Of a DNA stretch of 64,000 bases, positions 45,708 to 58,441 are shown piece after piece. The notes under the pieces are model-generated. The model was not told the origin of the DNA. It saw nothing but the letters and a program-made list of their open reading frames with translations, and searched no databases. The stretch covers positions 7,516,200-7,580,199 of the forward strand of contig CP034990.1 in NCBI GenBank assembly GCA_004026145.2. Direction: 5' to 3'. The translations under genes and the position numbers were made by a program. Every line of letters begins with the position of its first letter. The stretch's first letter is position 1. This DNA is from Takifugu bimaculatus. Taxonomy: Eukaryota > Chordata > Actinopteri > Tetraodontiformes > Tetraodontidae.

Positions 45708-48700
45708 TGTTAGCAAAAATGTTTTACAGCGTTGAACAAGGGTTCAATCTAAAATACCGCATCATTGTTCAATAAACAACGTTGCTTGTCCAAAGCTTAC
45801 GTTTTTTAGAACAAAGTTTATTTCCCAGGTATTTTTAAAGTCTTGTGTTTTGTTATAATTTAGCTGCTCTGTTGGGTGTAAAACTGCCCAGCAACAGTTT
45901 CCTTTTTGCTGATTTTGGTCCCTAATGTGCTAATTTGCTTTCTATATTTGATTTCTTTCTCAAAAGCGTGACTCTTCAATTTTATATTCTGAGGAAAACA
46001 AAGATAATATTTTTTTGGAGGTTGAAATTCAGAATAGGCGCAAAAAGAGGAGTTTCCTTTAAGTGAGGCGTTATCGGCCAATGCCGCCGTACCTCGATCA
46101 CAGCTACTCCAGCACAGATTCCCAAGACGACCCCAATGTTTGTGCCGAGCCATCTCTCCACGCTGGAAGCACAACCCTGGAGAGCAGGAGCAGACAGTCA
46201 GGACCACAGAAAAAGAGTCCAAACGCAAAAATAATAATAATAATAATGTAATTTACCGTGTCGTAGACGGGCCAGTCGGTTGTCTGGGCCTCGCAGAAGC
46301 CGCTGTCGGAGATGTTTGCGGTGGCGACGGAGATGTTCTGACAGGAGCAGGGGAACAGCAACATGGAGCTGTTCACGATGATCATGTTCCCGTTCCAGTC
46401 CTGACGACTAGTCCAGCCACAGCACTCCATCTACAGGAAGCAGCGGCCAAAACACGGCTTTACTAACCTCCTCAGATTTTTTGTGCTCTGCCTCTGAATA
46501 GCTGGATATCAACAGTTCTGTCAGATTTATTATAGTAAGAGCTTATCGCGTGTGGCGCCCCCTGGTGGCGATGCGCTATACAACACTATTTTTCTGACAA
46601 TGTAAATGATGTAAAACTACAGTGATGTAGGGTTTTAATTTATTTGGCAAGTGTGAGTTTTAACAAGATTTGGACAAAGGACAAGATTGCCATAAAAAGG
46701 AAACCAAAAGTTGTAGCTGTCCTTTATTATTGTTGTCACTGGGCCATGTGTGAGGCAGACTTACGCTCCTCTGGATGAAGTCCCAGGCCTGCTCTACGGT
46801 GGAGTTTTTGCCAGGGGTAACCATCTAGCACTTTGCTGATGACCTTGGCTGTTTCATCGTGCAACTGAAACAACAGATAAGGAAACATTTGTCCCTTAAT
46901 GATGAGAGTTTAAAGGCTAAAGGGAACACAGAACCACTCTGGCTGGACAACAGAGGCTGTGGGGGGTGTAGAGGTAGATACACAGACTATATGACGTCGA
47001 TGTAAAGAATGTAAAGAAAATATCAACAATGATTGCTGGCTGCCTGTCACTAGGGTGTGCAATTCCGCCCTCTAGTGGTTAAAATTGGGCCTAGGAATTC
47101 CACAGAGGCCTCGGACAGACCGGCCACTTGAACATGGAACCACCAGGGGTTTTGATCCAGGTTCCCCTCCGGCCATCCGCGGCTAAACGGATAATCTGAG
47201 ATTCTTAACTGAATTCTCGCAGTGAAACATTCTGGCAGCTGTGAACGTCTCTTTTCTGGACCGTTTCTTTGGCACAATCAGGCCAAACTAAACCGCATCA
47301 GCACACAAGAACTCTTCATATGCCAATAAAATGCCAAAAGATACTGAACACCTGCCCTGCTTTTAATCTAAAGAACACTATTTTATTTCTTTTCTGCCAA
47401 GAAATGACGAGTAATTTGACCTTGGAGACCTCGGAGCACAACGATCGTTCCTGGAAAATGTTCATTTAACTTTTCACTGCAGAGATCATCTCCTCAAAAA
47501 CACTTCATCACACATTCTGGATGGCAAAATAAACAGATCGATGGGTGAGAGAAGAATAAACAGGGACACAAACAGATTTTTGTCTGATGAAGCCACAGGG
47601 GGGCGCTAAATGCTGCCGCGGCCTCGCGCACAGAGTCGCCCTTGTTCAGAGACAACAATCACCTTCTGTTGGCGTCACGTGCTGTTTTCAGGCGCATACT
47701 TCTCTCATGAAGACGTTTCACGACACACCGAGGCTCCAACGTGACTGAGGTGTGTTATTAACGGGCGTGTTACAAATGATTCACATTCCACCTGACGAAG
47801 AGGACGAGCCGTCACTCACCGATTCCTTCTGGAAGTAGATGAGGGCGCCAGCGGCGATCTGAGCCAAGAGGATCAGCAGGAGGCAGGTGAAGTACTGAGG
47901 AGAGGAGGCGTTGACACTCAGAGCCGTGATCATCTTATCTGATCCCTGAACCATCGACCCCTGAACTCACCAGGCCCAGCAGACAGCGCACTTCGTAAAT
48001 GGCGCCCACGCAGCCGAGGAATCCCAGGAGCATGGAAAACACTCCGACGCCAATCAGGATGTAGCAGGCGATCTTCACAGCTGTCGAGTCGTCTGTGCGC
48101 CAGGAGAAAAACTCGTTAACGAAAGGCAGGAATCAGTCGGCTGCAGGGATTAGCGCCGCAAACACGGCCGTCGACCAGCCGCCGCCGCGCGTGGCTACGT
48201 TTCTGCGTGGTCAATGCGGCGACGCTTAAAACTGCATCAGCAGAACGTCAAAGTTCAAACTAAAACATCCATTTTCAGCTGAAACACTCCATCGCCGTCA
48301 GCGATGGCGGCGCGTTAACGTCGGGGTTGTAACACCAGGAGCGCCTGCTAGAGTTTTCCTGTGAGCAAGGAATCATGGGATGCTCATGGGGGGGCAGCAG
48401 AGGAACCCAGCAGCTCCAAAACCACCACAAAGAAAGAAAAAAATTATGATGGAAAATTAGGCCGGGGTGGGGGAGGGGCAGCACAGGAAAGGAGGCCTGT
48501 GTGTGTTTAGGGTCGAACTGCAGGAAAACCACAACAAGTCAGCATAAAAAAAATTAAAGTCTTCTGTGACTCAGCAGCGCTCAGCTGATTTCATCTCTCC
48601 CGCACCAGCACCAGGCAGCTGGTCGGTCCAGCCTCCAAACCCGCCGGCCGCCATCGGCTCATCGCCCATGAACTGTCCCATTCAGCGCCAACACGCGTTC

Positions 48701-48798
48701 ACTGTACGTGAGACACAAAGATGAGCTGTTTTAACCCTCTGAGCCGTACGGGCACGACTTCGCTGAAGCCACTGGACTGACCGGTGATGTAGCCCGTA

Positions 48799-48836
<38 letters not shown>

Positions 48837-51038
48837 TGCGTGTGTGTGATGAGTAAGTCGGTGATGTGATGCATGATGATGCTGGACACAGCAGAATGAG
48901 CCCAGTGTCTGAAAGGAGGACACCTGCAGTGAGGCCAGAGACAAATGTCCTCAGTGAGACACACACACCGCGCGCGCACACACACGCGCGCACACACACA
49001 CTCACTCTCTCACACACACACCTCTCTGAGCCTCATCAGTAGATGAACCACATTTTAATGTGAATTTTGTCTTCATTTCTGAACTACTTTGTAATAAATT
49101 AATGAGCTAATTTTGGTAATTCAAGTTTAAATTCGGGTTTTGAAAGTAGAGAGTTGAATTTTATGTTCTTTAAGAAAAAAAAAAAGTTTTTTAAAGTTCC
49201 ATGCTTTTTTAAAAACAGACTGTCTCCCCCTACAGGAATCTAGCGGTATTACAGGCAATGGCGGCAGATTAATTACTGGAAATCCTGATGTAAATCGCAT
49301 CATTCTTAATCCATATTATTTTAAATCCTAAATCCATATTTGATGTTTGACTATTATTAGTATTTTTATTTTTTTTACTTCGGCAAGATGTGTTACATTT
49401 CCTTTAGAGGTGCTATGAGAAAAATTAAAAACTCAAATATAAGCCAGCCCAACATTTCACACCCGATTTCACGACATTTTTTCTCTTCAGTTCAAACTTC
49501 AATTCAAAGATATTTTTTTTTCAATGCAAACAAATGAGAAAAGCTTCAACCTCTCAGGCTGCAGGTTTGAACCCGTCTGTCAAGGAAAGGAAAAGAAGAA
49601 GCGAAGGAGAAGAAACAAAAAAACCCCAGATTTGCTTTCAGAGCAGAAATGTGCTGAACACGTGTTTTAAACATTAACACGGACACATGTGGCCTTCATC
49701 ACGGTCACCGCGACCCAAACACAGTCTGAACGCAGCCTCGGAAAATAAACCCTGCAGGTGAAAGCAGATGGAAAAATGGAAGCGTGACCATCTTTAGTGT
49801 AAATCTGCTGCTCTGATTCAGGACCAGTCCAAACTGGAAAATTATAAAAAGTCACCATCCTCAAAAAAATGCAGCATTTCACTCAAGAAACCATATTTCC
49901 ACCATATTTTGTTTTCTGTTTTTTTCTATCTTGTAAATTGGGGTTCCTCCCCTCATGTTTTAACATTAGCGTTAGTCCAACATTTATCCTGTTATTATCA
50001 ACATGTAAAGTGCATTAAAAAGTGTAAGAATTCAAACCTTGAAGCTACATTGAAACTAAAGCATTCAGATCAAACCAGAATCTTCAAAAAAACGTGTAAA
50101 ATCTGCTAAATTCCTTGAATAATTCACCAGATTATTGATCAAAACAGCTGTTTTTGTTTGGTTCAGTCCTCCTTCCATCCTCTGATCTCTGTCCGTCCTG
50201 ACTGATATTTATCATTATGCTAAAGTAAACTATGCTAAGCTATGTGAGGACACTGTTAAACAAGGACTCTACCAACTGTAATAAATAAAGGGGTGGCCTT
50301 CTTCAACAGCATATGAGTGTATAAAGAGCTCCGCACTGTCCTTTGGTTTCTCTGCAGGTTCTGTGCTTTTCCCAGATTCTTCTTGAACAAATGTTTTCTC
50401 ACACACCCGTATAAATGGCGTTTCAACCCGTCCCCGTTGGAGGCATTTACAAAAGAAGCAGCTTCAGTTTAGTACAGCTGGGTGTCGGTTTTCTCATCAA
50501 CCAAATTTTTGCGGTTCACAGTTGTTTCACTTCACACTTCCAGGCTGCGCTCAGGCCGTTTCCCGTCCTAATCAGGTCTCATTTGTGTTGGCCCGCAAAG
50601 CTGCTGCAACTGGATTAAATAAACAGTCTAGTCGGGGCGGGGGAGGGGGAGGGGGAGGGGGGGGGATTCTTTTCCCACTGAAATGCAGCAGAGAGCTTCA
50701 GTGAGGCAACGTATCATCGAAGCAAACACGGTAATCAGGTCACATGACAAAACTACAACAACGTCCCCCTTTGATCCGTCAAGATCTGTAAATATGAAGC
50801 TTACTGAGGACCACGATGAAGCTCTGATTGTCCAGGAGCAGCCAGAGTCCAAATCCCATGATGACGCCGCCACAAAGCTGTAAAAACACACAGAATATGT
50901 TGATGAGGGCTATGAGCATCACCTGTGGATGAACACACGCACGGGGCCTGTCGGTGTCAAAGGTAAAATACTCACGAAGAAGAGGAGGTTGAGCAGGAAC
51001 AGGAAGTACTTGGTTGCCTTCACGCAGCCCTTGCCCAT
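45529..51038 (-). CDS. cd82: CD82 (KAI1) tetraspanin
   Basis: Eight coding exons on the minus strand: 51038-50976 (ATG), 50877-50805, 48092-47971, 47894-47820, 46864-46765, 46430-46257, 46176-46093 and 45606-45529 (stop TAG), about 255 residues (human 267). The start MGKGCVKATKYFLFLLNLLF and the end CLCRNIHTEDYTKVPKY match CD82. Also visible are TM2 with LLGFLGCVGAIYEVRCLLGL, a large loop with CCGW, PCSC, FCEA and GC cysteines, several N-glycosylation sites, and the tail YTKV sorting motif (YxxPhi). CD82 clusters integrins and receptors, traffics via endosomes, and suppresses migration. The exon 46864-46765 is 100 bases instead of 99: an extra G in 46814-46817 breaks the frame, probably a sequence error. 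An acceptor (TTGCCAG) precedes the ATG exon, pointing to an upstream noncoding exon. It is one of the fish cd82 paralogs. Confidence 0.95.
45611..45704. repeat. (CA)47 microsatellite abutting the last cd82 splice acceptor
   Basis: A perfect CA run on the plus strand, so (TG)47 in the cd82 transcript. Only ACAG separates it from the last coding exon (starting at 45606). Confidence 0.97.
48800..49020. repeat. TG and CA/CG microsatellites in cd82 intron
   Basis: A GT run at about 48803-48833, and a mixed CA/CG alternating purine-pyrimidine stretch at about 48959-49020. The latter can adopt left-handed (Z) DNA. Confidence 0.85.
50634..50665 (+). other. G-run cluster (potential quadruplex) in cd82 intron
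   Basis: At least four runs of five or more G separated by single bases, beginning GGGGCGGGGGAGGGGGAGG, 140 bases past the donor of the second cd82 coding exon. The cd82 transcript carries the C-rich strand. Confidence 0.85.
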
Positions 51039-54000
51039 GGTTGCGGCTCTGGCAACGACAGATCGGACAGGGACAACACAGATTAGCAGAGACAGAAGTT
51101 ATTCTGACCGAGGGCAGAGCTTCCCTGTGTCCAGATGAGCGTGAGAATGAGTGGCGACAGATGCCGCAGACCCACAGACCTCAGAAGCTTAGCCGGCCCG
51201 GCTGATCATGATCCGGACCAGGAGGGGGGCTCAAATCCTCCGGGATTACACCCACAAAACCAGAATAAACTCAACCTCAAACCCCAGAACATCGACAGAA
51301 ACGCTGTAATCTGCTCTCTCCGCGTGGTTCTACATGTTTATTAATGCAAGTCCAGTGAGATCACTGGGAGAACTGGGGCTCTCTGCAGCCGTGGCGGCAC
51401 GGCTGGCGCCGGGTCAACGTGGCGCTCTGCTGAATTTCTATCGCCAATGAAGATTTGACCTTCTGGATAATCCATTAGCAGCTGACACACGCTGAGAAAA
51501 GGCCAATCAGAACCACGTCTTTTTGGGTCGAGTTTGACGCCCTGAACCACACAAGTGCGTCGCCTCCTCCTCACCTCCTCCTCACCTCCCGGCAGCCCTC
51601 CCTGCTCCTCCTCACCTCCTCCTCACCTCCTCCTCACCTCCCGGCAGCCCTCCCTGCTCCTCCTCACCTCCTCCTCACCTCCTCCTCACCTCCCGGCAGC
51701 CCTCCCTGCTCCTCCTCACCTCCTCCTCACCTCCCGGCAGCCCTCCCTGCTCCTCCTCACCTCCTCCTCACCTCCCGGCAGCCCTCCCTGCTCCTCCTCA
51801 CCTCCTCCTCACCTCCCGGCAGCCCTCCCTGCTCCTCACCTCCCGGCAGCCCTCCCTGCTCCTCCTCACCTCCCGGCAGCCCTCCCTGCTCCTCCTCACC
51901 TCCCGGCAGCCCTCCCTGCTCCTCCTCACCTCCTCCTCACCTCCCGGCAGCCCTCCCTGCTCCTCCTCACCTCCCGGCAGCCCTCCCTGCTCCTCCTCAC
52001 CTCCCGGCAGCCCTCCCTCTCCTCCTCACCTCCCGGCAGCCCTCCCTGCTCCTCCTCACCTCCTCCTCACCTCCGGCCCAGCCCTCCCTGCTCCTCCTCA
52101 CCTTCCGGCAGCCCTCCCTGCTCCTCCTCACCTTCCGGCAGCCCTCCCTGCTCCTCCTCACCTCCTCCTCACCTTCCGGCAGCCCTCCCTGCTCCTCCTC
52201 ACCTCCTCCTCACCTCCCGGCAGCCCTCCCTCTCCTCCTCTCACCTCCTCCTCACCTCCCGGCAGCCCTCCCTGCTCCTCCTCACCTCCTCCTCACCTCC
52301 TCCTCACCTCCCGGCAGCCCTCCCTGCTCCTCCTCACCTTCCGGCAGCCCTCCCTGCTCCTCCTCACCTTCCGGCAGCCCTCCCTGCTCCTCCTCACCTC
52401 CTCCTCACCTCCCGGCAGCCCTCCCTGCTCCTCCTCACCTCCTCCTCACCTCCCGGCAGCCCTCCCTGCTCCTCCTCACCTCCCACCTCCACCACTGACG
52501 GCCGTTTACTGCCCGATAAATCCATCAGAATCTGGGTAGAATATGGAGAACGGGCCCTGAAGCGTGAGCGCAACGCTGCGCCCGACCCACATTTATGACG
52601 GGAAATGGGTTACTGTCACAGCTCTGTGCCAGTGTGGAGGGCGGGGAGGTGAGGGGCGCCACCTGCAGGCAGGACGGAGGGAAAAATCTATGCAGCTGGA
52701 GACTTTGGCCAACAGAGCCGCAGAGCTAAATGGAACGAGGTCGATATCATTTAGATATTAGAAGCATATTAGCATTAAGGCTCGCGCTCAGGGACTGACG
52801 CAAACAGGCCCAGATGACGATATTAAATCGATACTTGAACGCGGCACAGTGGATCCAATATGTGCCGTCACCAGTTCCGACCCCGTTCCTGTGTGAACTG
52901 GGTCGTCCGTCTGTGACCTCAGCGTGGACGAGTCTCGGTTACCTCACAGGAACCCCGCTGAAGCCTCTCAACCGTTAGCTAAATATCAGCCAAGCCGAAT
53001 CGGCTAACGTAAACATGACCGATACTTCCAAACCGGCAGTTGAAGCTGTAATTTGATGCGCCGACCATGACGTTCCGGCTGATTCTGGAACATTTTCAGG
53101 CGCGAGCGACCGTTCCCTCCCTCCTCCGTCATTGTCCTTCACACAGAACGACGTAAAGACACCAAAAAACTGCCCCTCCAGCAGAGAGGAAACTGTCATA
53201 TTTAGCAGGATAGGAGCAGCACACAAATCCTGACGGGTCCTCGTAGCAGAAGAGCCGTGGGCCGGCGGCGCCGCGTATGTTTGTGTTGTGAGATGTTTAA
53301 AGAAGAAAGAGTTGCCGACTGTGTTCATGACTCAAACAGACTTGATCCTCAGCTGCTTTCTTCATCTCCAGACCTCATCCCTGCTGGTTCCACTGGTTTA
53401 CAGCACACGAGAGACGGCCCATCAGATGGCGAACACGCCGACGCCGACATCCTGCCCCACAGGAAGTTGCCGTCGAGCCCGTCAGAGTGACAAAGTCCAG
53501 AGTAACGTGATGGAGGAGCTGCCAGGCGTGTTTGTTCTGGTTCTGGGAGAAGGTCTTCACATTTCTGTTCGTTGTGTCTCAGGAGGGAAACCGTGCGGTG
53601 GCCACACGTTAGCGTGCTGACGCCGGCTCTGACCGCCGGGGTTTGACGTCGGGACGACCGACAAAGGCGCCACTGAAGACGTCTTTGCTTGTTTTCGCTC
53701 ACGCTTGCATCTCGTTCACGTCGCATCACAAACAGTTGCAGAAATGCGCAGGAGGCGGCAACAAGGAGCTCTTTTGTTCGCCCGCGCTGTCTGCATAAAC
53801 AGCCCAGCAGCTATTTGTGGCCTCAAATTTAAATCTCATAGGACGGCCGTGGAAAAACAAGGGCCGGCTCCGTCGGCCTTGACGTGGTTTTCAACCGCGT
53901 TTGCTTTTGATTAGCTTGATTAATTACAATTCTTCTGCCACAATTATCAGATTTCTGCAGGGGGGAGTTCTGGTTTCTGTTTAGAAATAACAAAAACCAT

Positions 54001-56968
54001 CTCCAATCATCTCCGCGACGACAAACGCATTTGAATACGTTTTAAACAATGGCGGAACGTCCTTCCTCCTCCTGTTACAGTCAACAACAATTGATTTTAG
54101 CTCTGCGGCAACAAAAGGGGAAGCTCACACGGGGGGGTTCCCAGGCCTCGTGTTTCTGGGCCCTTTAAAGAGGCTTTTTTCTCACCGTGAATGTGTCTTT
54201 GGAGACACAGGCCACACCTTAAAACTGCATCTGAGGCAGTTCTTTGGTAGCGCCGCACCTGTAGTCAGCGCTAACAGCGCCGGAGGGAGTTTCTGCCGTT
54301 TTTATCGTAGCTACCAAACCAATCAACCTTTCTGCAGCGATTCAGTGTTGAAGGACGCTCACGTACTCCTTATGTTTCCTTTATTTTACTGAAACGTATT
54401 TCCGTTCATCAAGCAGGACAGCAAACGCGATGGGGATGTGGGCGGGGCTTATGAGGAATAGGAATTAACGAGTTGGAATTTAAAAATAACATTTCAACAG
54501 AAATCAGCTTCACTGTGAACTTTCAGGTCTATTTTAGTGATGTTCTGAGGAGAACTGAAGGTTCTCCATTGGTGGGCTGTCGGGAATCCAGTTTTGAGCT
54601 GAAATGTGGGTGAATTGACGTTCAGGCCGTGATTTACGGAGACACATTAGTGAATTACCATGAGCATGAGCTGCTGCGAGGTGAAGCAGGAATTAACAGG
54701 GGCTCGAATCTTCTTCTCATTGGCTGGAAAACACACACGGCTCCAGATGCTAACCTGTGGTTGCCTTTAGGGTAATTCCTCTAAACAGGGTAAACAGGTT
54801 CTGGACAGACGGTGGGTGAGTCTCCGCTCGCTGCTCCAGACGTTAACAACATGTTCTGTTTCAAGCAGGTGAAACGTTCATCAGAGCATTTCCCCCTTTT
54901 CTCAAGGATGTGCTCAAAATACTTCAGGTTTTCCCCGGTGTCAGCCAAAAGGTCTGACTAGTTTTAAAAGGTTCTCGTCTACGTCTGCACTGAAATATTT
55001 CACCCAAATCACAAAAAACTACAGCAGAAACACAAAACCAAAAGCTGAACAAGAATTATCACCTGCATTTTTAATGATATCTAAGAGTTTCTTCATTCAC
55101 GAGCTCAAAACAGGGTCACATGACCGTGACCTTTGACCTCAGCCTCTTGTTTAAAGCGACTACTCCACATTCACACCCGGCGATTGTCAGACTCGTCGTT
55201 GTTAGGAATTTAAGCAATAATTAAAGAGAGAACAGATTTTACTGAAGCAGATACTGGCACCAAGATGACATCATCTGTGTTCTGATTGGTTCGCTGTTAG
55301 CGTTCCTGTTTGAACCAGAATGGATCGCTTCTTCAGAACCCAGAGAGATAATGTGAGGCAGAACCGCAGAACACTGCTGCTCCAACCTCGGCCGGAATCG
55401 TGAACTGGATCAGCTCATTCTGGAACTTTAAGTTTGTCTGTGCTTTGGCTACTATTGGAGCTGCTAGCCACGGTTATGTCGCTAACAATAATAAAACTGC
55501 TGGAGGTGACTCCAAAAAACATTCCAAAACTTAACCACTAACAGCTGCTAACCCGAGCCCAAGGCAAGCCCCTCGACGAGGACGAACCCGTATGGAAAGG
55601 TAATTGAGGTCATGTTGGAAAGAGCTGCGTTGGACTGATTTACGGCCTAACATGTTCAGGAAAAAGATGGAAGAGCTCCGGGGGGAGAGAGGGGAGCCGA
55701 AACATTGGCTGAGCAGCGATGCCACCATGTTCAACACTGACCCACATTCCCCTTGGTAACACAAGCCGGTCCTCGTTAGCCCCCGTCAGGCCACCGGGGG
55801 GGGGAGCAAGTCTGTGCGTGTCACCACAAATTTTAATCCTAAAATCAAATTGACCACTTCTGTGGATAACAAGATCAAGACGCAGCTGCAAACAACCAGA
55901 AGGACTCAGAAGAGGATCCCCTAAAACAGGCCGACGGTTCATGGTCATGGAGGAAGGGTTCAGAAAAACCTTCACTTCTGAGGCCAAACTAACACTTAAA
56001 CAGACATTTCTAAAGGATATTACTGCTGTTATTATTGTTTAAATATGCTGCTATTTACCTCTTAGTGCTGAACAATAACAAGAAGGAAAAAGTTAATCAC
56101 AACTGGTAATCTGTTGTCAGTAAAGACATGTCACAGGTAATTAACCTTAGCAACAGCTATCAGTGGAGGCTAGTTGGCGCTAATGTCTGTCAAAGGTCCA
56201 CAAACAGACGATTGAAGCTACTTGTTCATGGGTTTTTGTGGTATAAGTGAAACTTTCTGTTTCCGTTCTACTGTTTCCGGCATTGTCTTGTTTGTATGAA
56301 AATACCACTGGATGATTTCTGACGGGGGTTTACTGCCGTGACAACGGCAAACTGAACTGAAACAAGTGTGACAAACAAGTGATCTGTGCGCGAGATCTTA
56401 AGCCTGTTCAACAGAACAGGAATCCAATTCTGTGTTGGGCCAATCAGTCACCTCACAGTCCCCACTGCCTCTGAGATTACAGTAATGACAGCCAGGATGT
56501 CATGTAAACGTTTAAATATTTGATTCGATTAGTTTCAAACCAGGCTGTCAACAGTCTGTAAGAGCTGTCAAAAAGAGATTTCTTTACTTTCGGTTTGATT
56601 CCACTAATTGTTTTGATTGAATGTTAAGATGAATGGCATTATTACTGATTATGGTTGACTCCAAAATTTAATGTTTTGACTGAAAAAAATGTTATTTCAC
56701 TAAAATAAAATAACACTTTTGTCCAGATTTTTCAGAATTGTCGCTAGTCTTCACAAAGCTGCAGAACAAAAGATCTGACACAGCCAAATATGTCATAGTT
56801 TCGAACCCGACCACTACAGTGATCAATGTCGCGGCTCCCCCTCGGTCACCGATCAACTGAGCATTAATCTGAACCTGATCACCGATCAGCCGCGCACGCC
56901 TCGTGCCCGGAACCCGTTAAAAGAGGATCATTGCAAAGACCATGGAGGGTCGCTTCAGATGAACTTAC
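51039..56968. other. cd82: Probable cd82 intron 1
   Basis: No coding exon is seen. It contains the CTCC-type minisatellite (51561-52490). The rest is unique-looking sequence with no feature I can support. Confidence 0.5.
51561..52490. repeat. 30-bp minisatellite with 12-bp spacers (CTCCTCACCTCC / CGGCAGCCCTCC)
   Basis: A core of about 30 bases, made of CTCCTCACCTCC then CGGCAGCCCTCCCTGCTC, repeats about 25 times. One or two extra 12-base CTCCTCACCTCC blocks appear in some copies. The plus strand is strongly pyrimidine-rich. Because the periods are multiples of three, a 347-codon open frame runs through it; I treat this as non-coding. Confidence 0.95.
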
Positions 56969-57145
56969 CGTTTAGTCTTCGTTGACTTGCAGAAAAGTTT
57001 GCCTCCTGCGCGCGTGTGCGTGTCTGGCCTGTCGCGGACCTGCTGCTCGACGGGAGACAAAGCGTCGATATGCGGGGCTGAGTGGAGCGCGCGTGGGTCT
57101 GGCGGAGGGGCGGGGACCGGGGTGGGCGGGGGTAGACGTGGGGCG
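56969..57145 (-). promoter_or_regulatory. cd82: cd82 CpG/GC-box promoter and noncoding first exon
   Basis: The minus strand has a consensus donor, CTAAACG then GTAAGTTC (56968-56961), closing a probable noncoding exon. Just upstream is a CpG-rich block with Sp1-type boxes (GGGGCGGGG at 57107-57115 and GGGCGGGGG at 57124-57132 on the plus strand). With the acceptor before the ATG exon this gives a first intron of about 5.9 kb. The exact start site is not visible. Confidence 0.6.
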
Positions 57146-57384
57146 TGGTCAAGCGAGAGTTCTCACCACGTGGCTGTGGCGAGAACTCAACGCCTTCTGT
57201 TAACTGTGAAATCCCCGCACGGCCACGCACCTCATCATTAAAGTTCGCCTTCTGCGGTAAACTGAACGTTATTCAAGTATTTTGGATCCAGCTGGGACAT
57301 TTAGTAAGAAATTACTGATTATTTCTATTCCTACAGCCTCAATTTAAAATGAAACTATACTGTTCCACATTGATTTGACAACTG

Positions 57385-57864
57385 CCAACTTTAGATATTT
57401 TCAAATGAACTACATGAAAACATTTTCTGAGATCTATAAGCAAAATTAAATTCAATCTTAAGTAATTCCTACTGTTTTGATATTACATGAAGGCAACACA
57501 GAGCTACCTGCTACTAAATGTGTTGTTATTAACAGCATCATAACTATCAGTGATCCTTCAGGCTGACAGACAGAAACTATCAGACTGTTCCATGTTTTAG
57601 CTCACAGCAGTCAGTGTGAGGAGGAGGAGGAAGCTGGTGAGGTCAGCCAGGGTCACTGTGAGCAGGACAATACTGCTGCTCAGTTCACGGTGTCATGGTG
57701 AACGTGGTCGTTCTGCAGTGGCGTCACGTTCAGCTGTGATGGGGTCCACAAAGAGGACTGTTAGCAGATCAGCAAACGTGAAACACCTTCAGAACAGCTG
57801 AATGAGCTACAAGCTTATGGATTCAAACTTATTACGGAACAATAATCATCTGATATCACATCTG
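57385..57864. repeat. Duplication arm A
   Basis: Directly repeated at 59841-60484. The core 57558-57755 (198 bases, from TCAGGCTGACAGACAG to GTCCACAAAGAG) differs from 60037-60235 at only a few positions; the flanks are more diverged and have indels. The two copies bracket the ube2g1 copy and the ccnb2 fragment. Confidence 0.9.
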
Positions 57865-58420
57865 TTAGGGGAACTTCTCACCCGTATTAAAAAAAAGGAT
57901 GTTGCATCAATATAGGAGATGAGAATTTTATTGATCTGTAGGGTTTTTGATGGAAAAGTTTATGGATCCCAGGGAAATTTGGGTAGTTTCAAAAATATCC
58001 TATGTAAATTTATAATCCCCATCTTCACTTTTATAATCCGGAGGCAAAGGGTAAAAAGGTATGCACTGACTAAAAGCAGAAAAAAGTAGACTAAAAGTAG
58101 AAAAAGAAACATTCAGACAGAGCAGACCCCCACCTTGCAGGTCATTTCCCCACACTTTGCTTTGATCTTTCTTCCCAGAACCTCAACAAATTTTGATCAT
58201 TAAAACCTGGCCTGATGCAGAAATAGACTCAAACAGCAAATGTGGTGATCAAAGGATGTGGGTGTCCTTGTCCCTTGATCTCCAAGTGATGAACGTGAAG
58301 TAGCTTTTCTCACAAGGCAACCAACTATGCTATATAGTCGCTACTATCTGCTAGCCTACTACAACTTCAAGAATCGGCTAAACTCAGTTTTGCTTCCTGT
58401 GCAACCTCGGTTGAACTGAC
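57865..58420. other. Spacer between arm A and the ube2g1 copy
   Basis: It is AT-rich with no recognised gene. It may include whatever drives the ube2g1 copy; I see no clear TATA or CpG island. Confidence 0.4.
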
Positions 58421-58441
58421 TTGACCGCCACGTCGGCTACA

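Noticed and set aside
46765..46864. cd82 exon 46864-46765 using an alternative frame
   Set aside because: The alternative frame loses the conserved AWD-x-I-Q approach to the CCG motif; a single-base error is simpler.
51555..52598. 347-codon Ser/Pro/Leu open frame
   Set aside because: It is a translation of the CTCC minisatellite; the repeat periods are multiples of three, so stops do not arise.
57600..57760. Arm A core as part of ube2g1
   Set aside because: It is repeated in arm B far from ube2g1, lies on the other side of a spacer, and shows no similarity to any E2 sequence.
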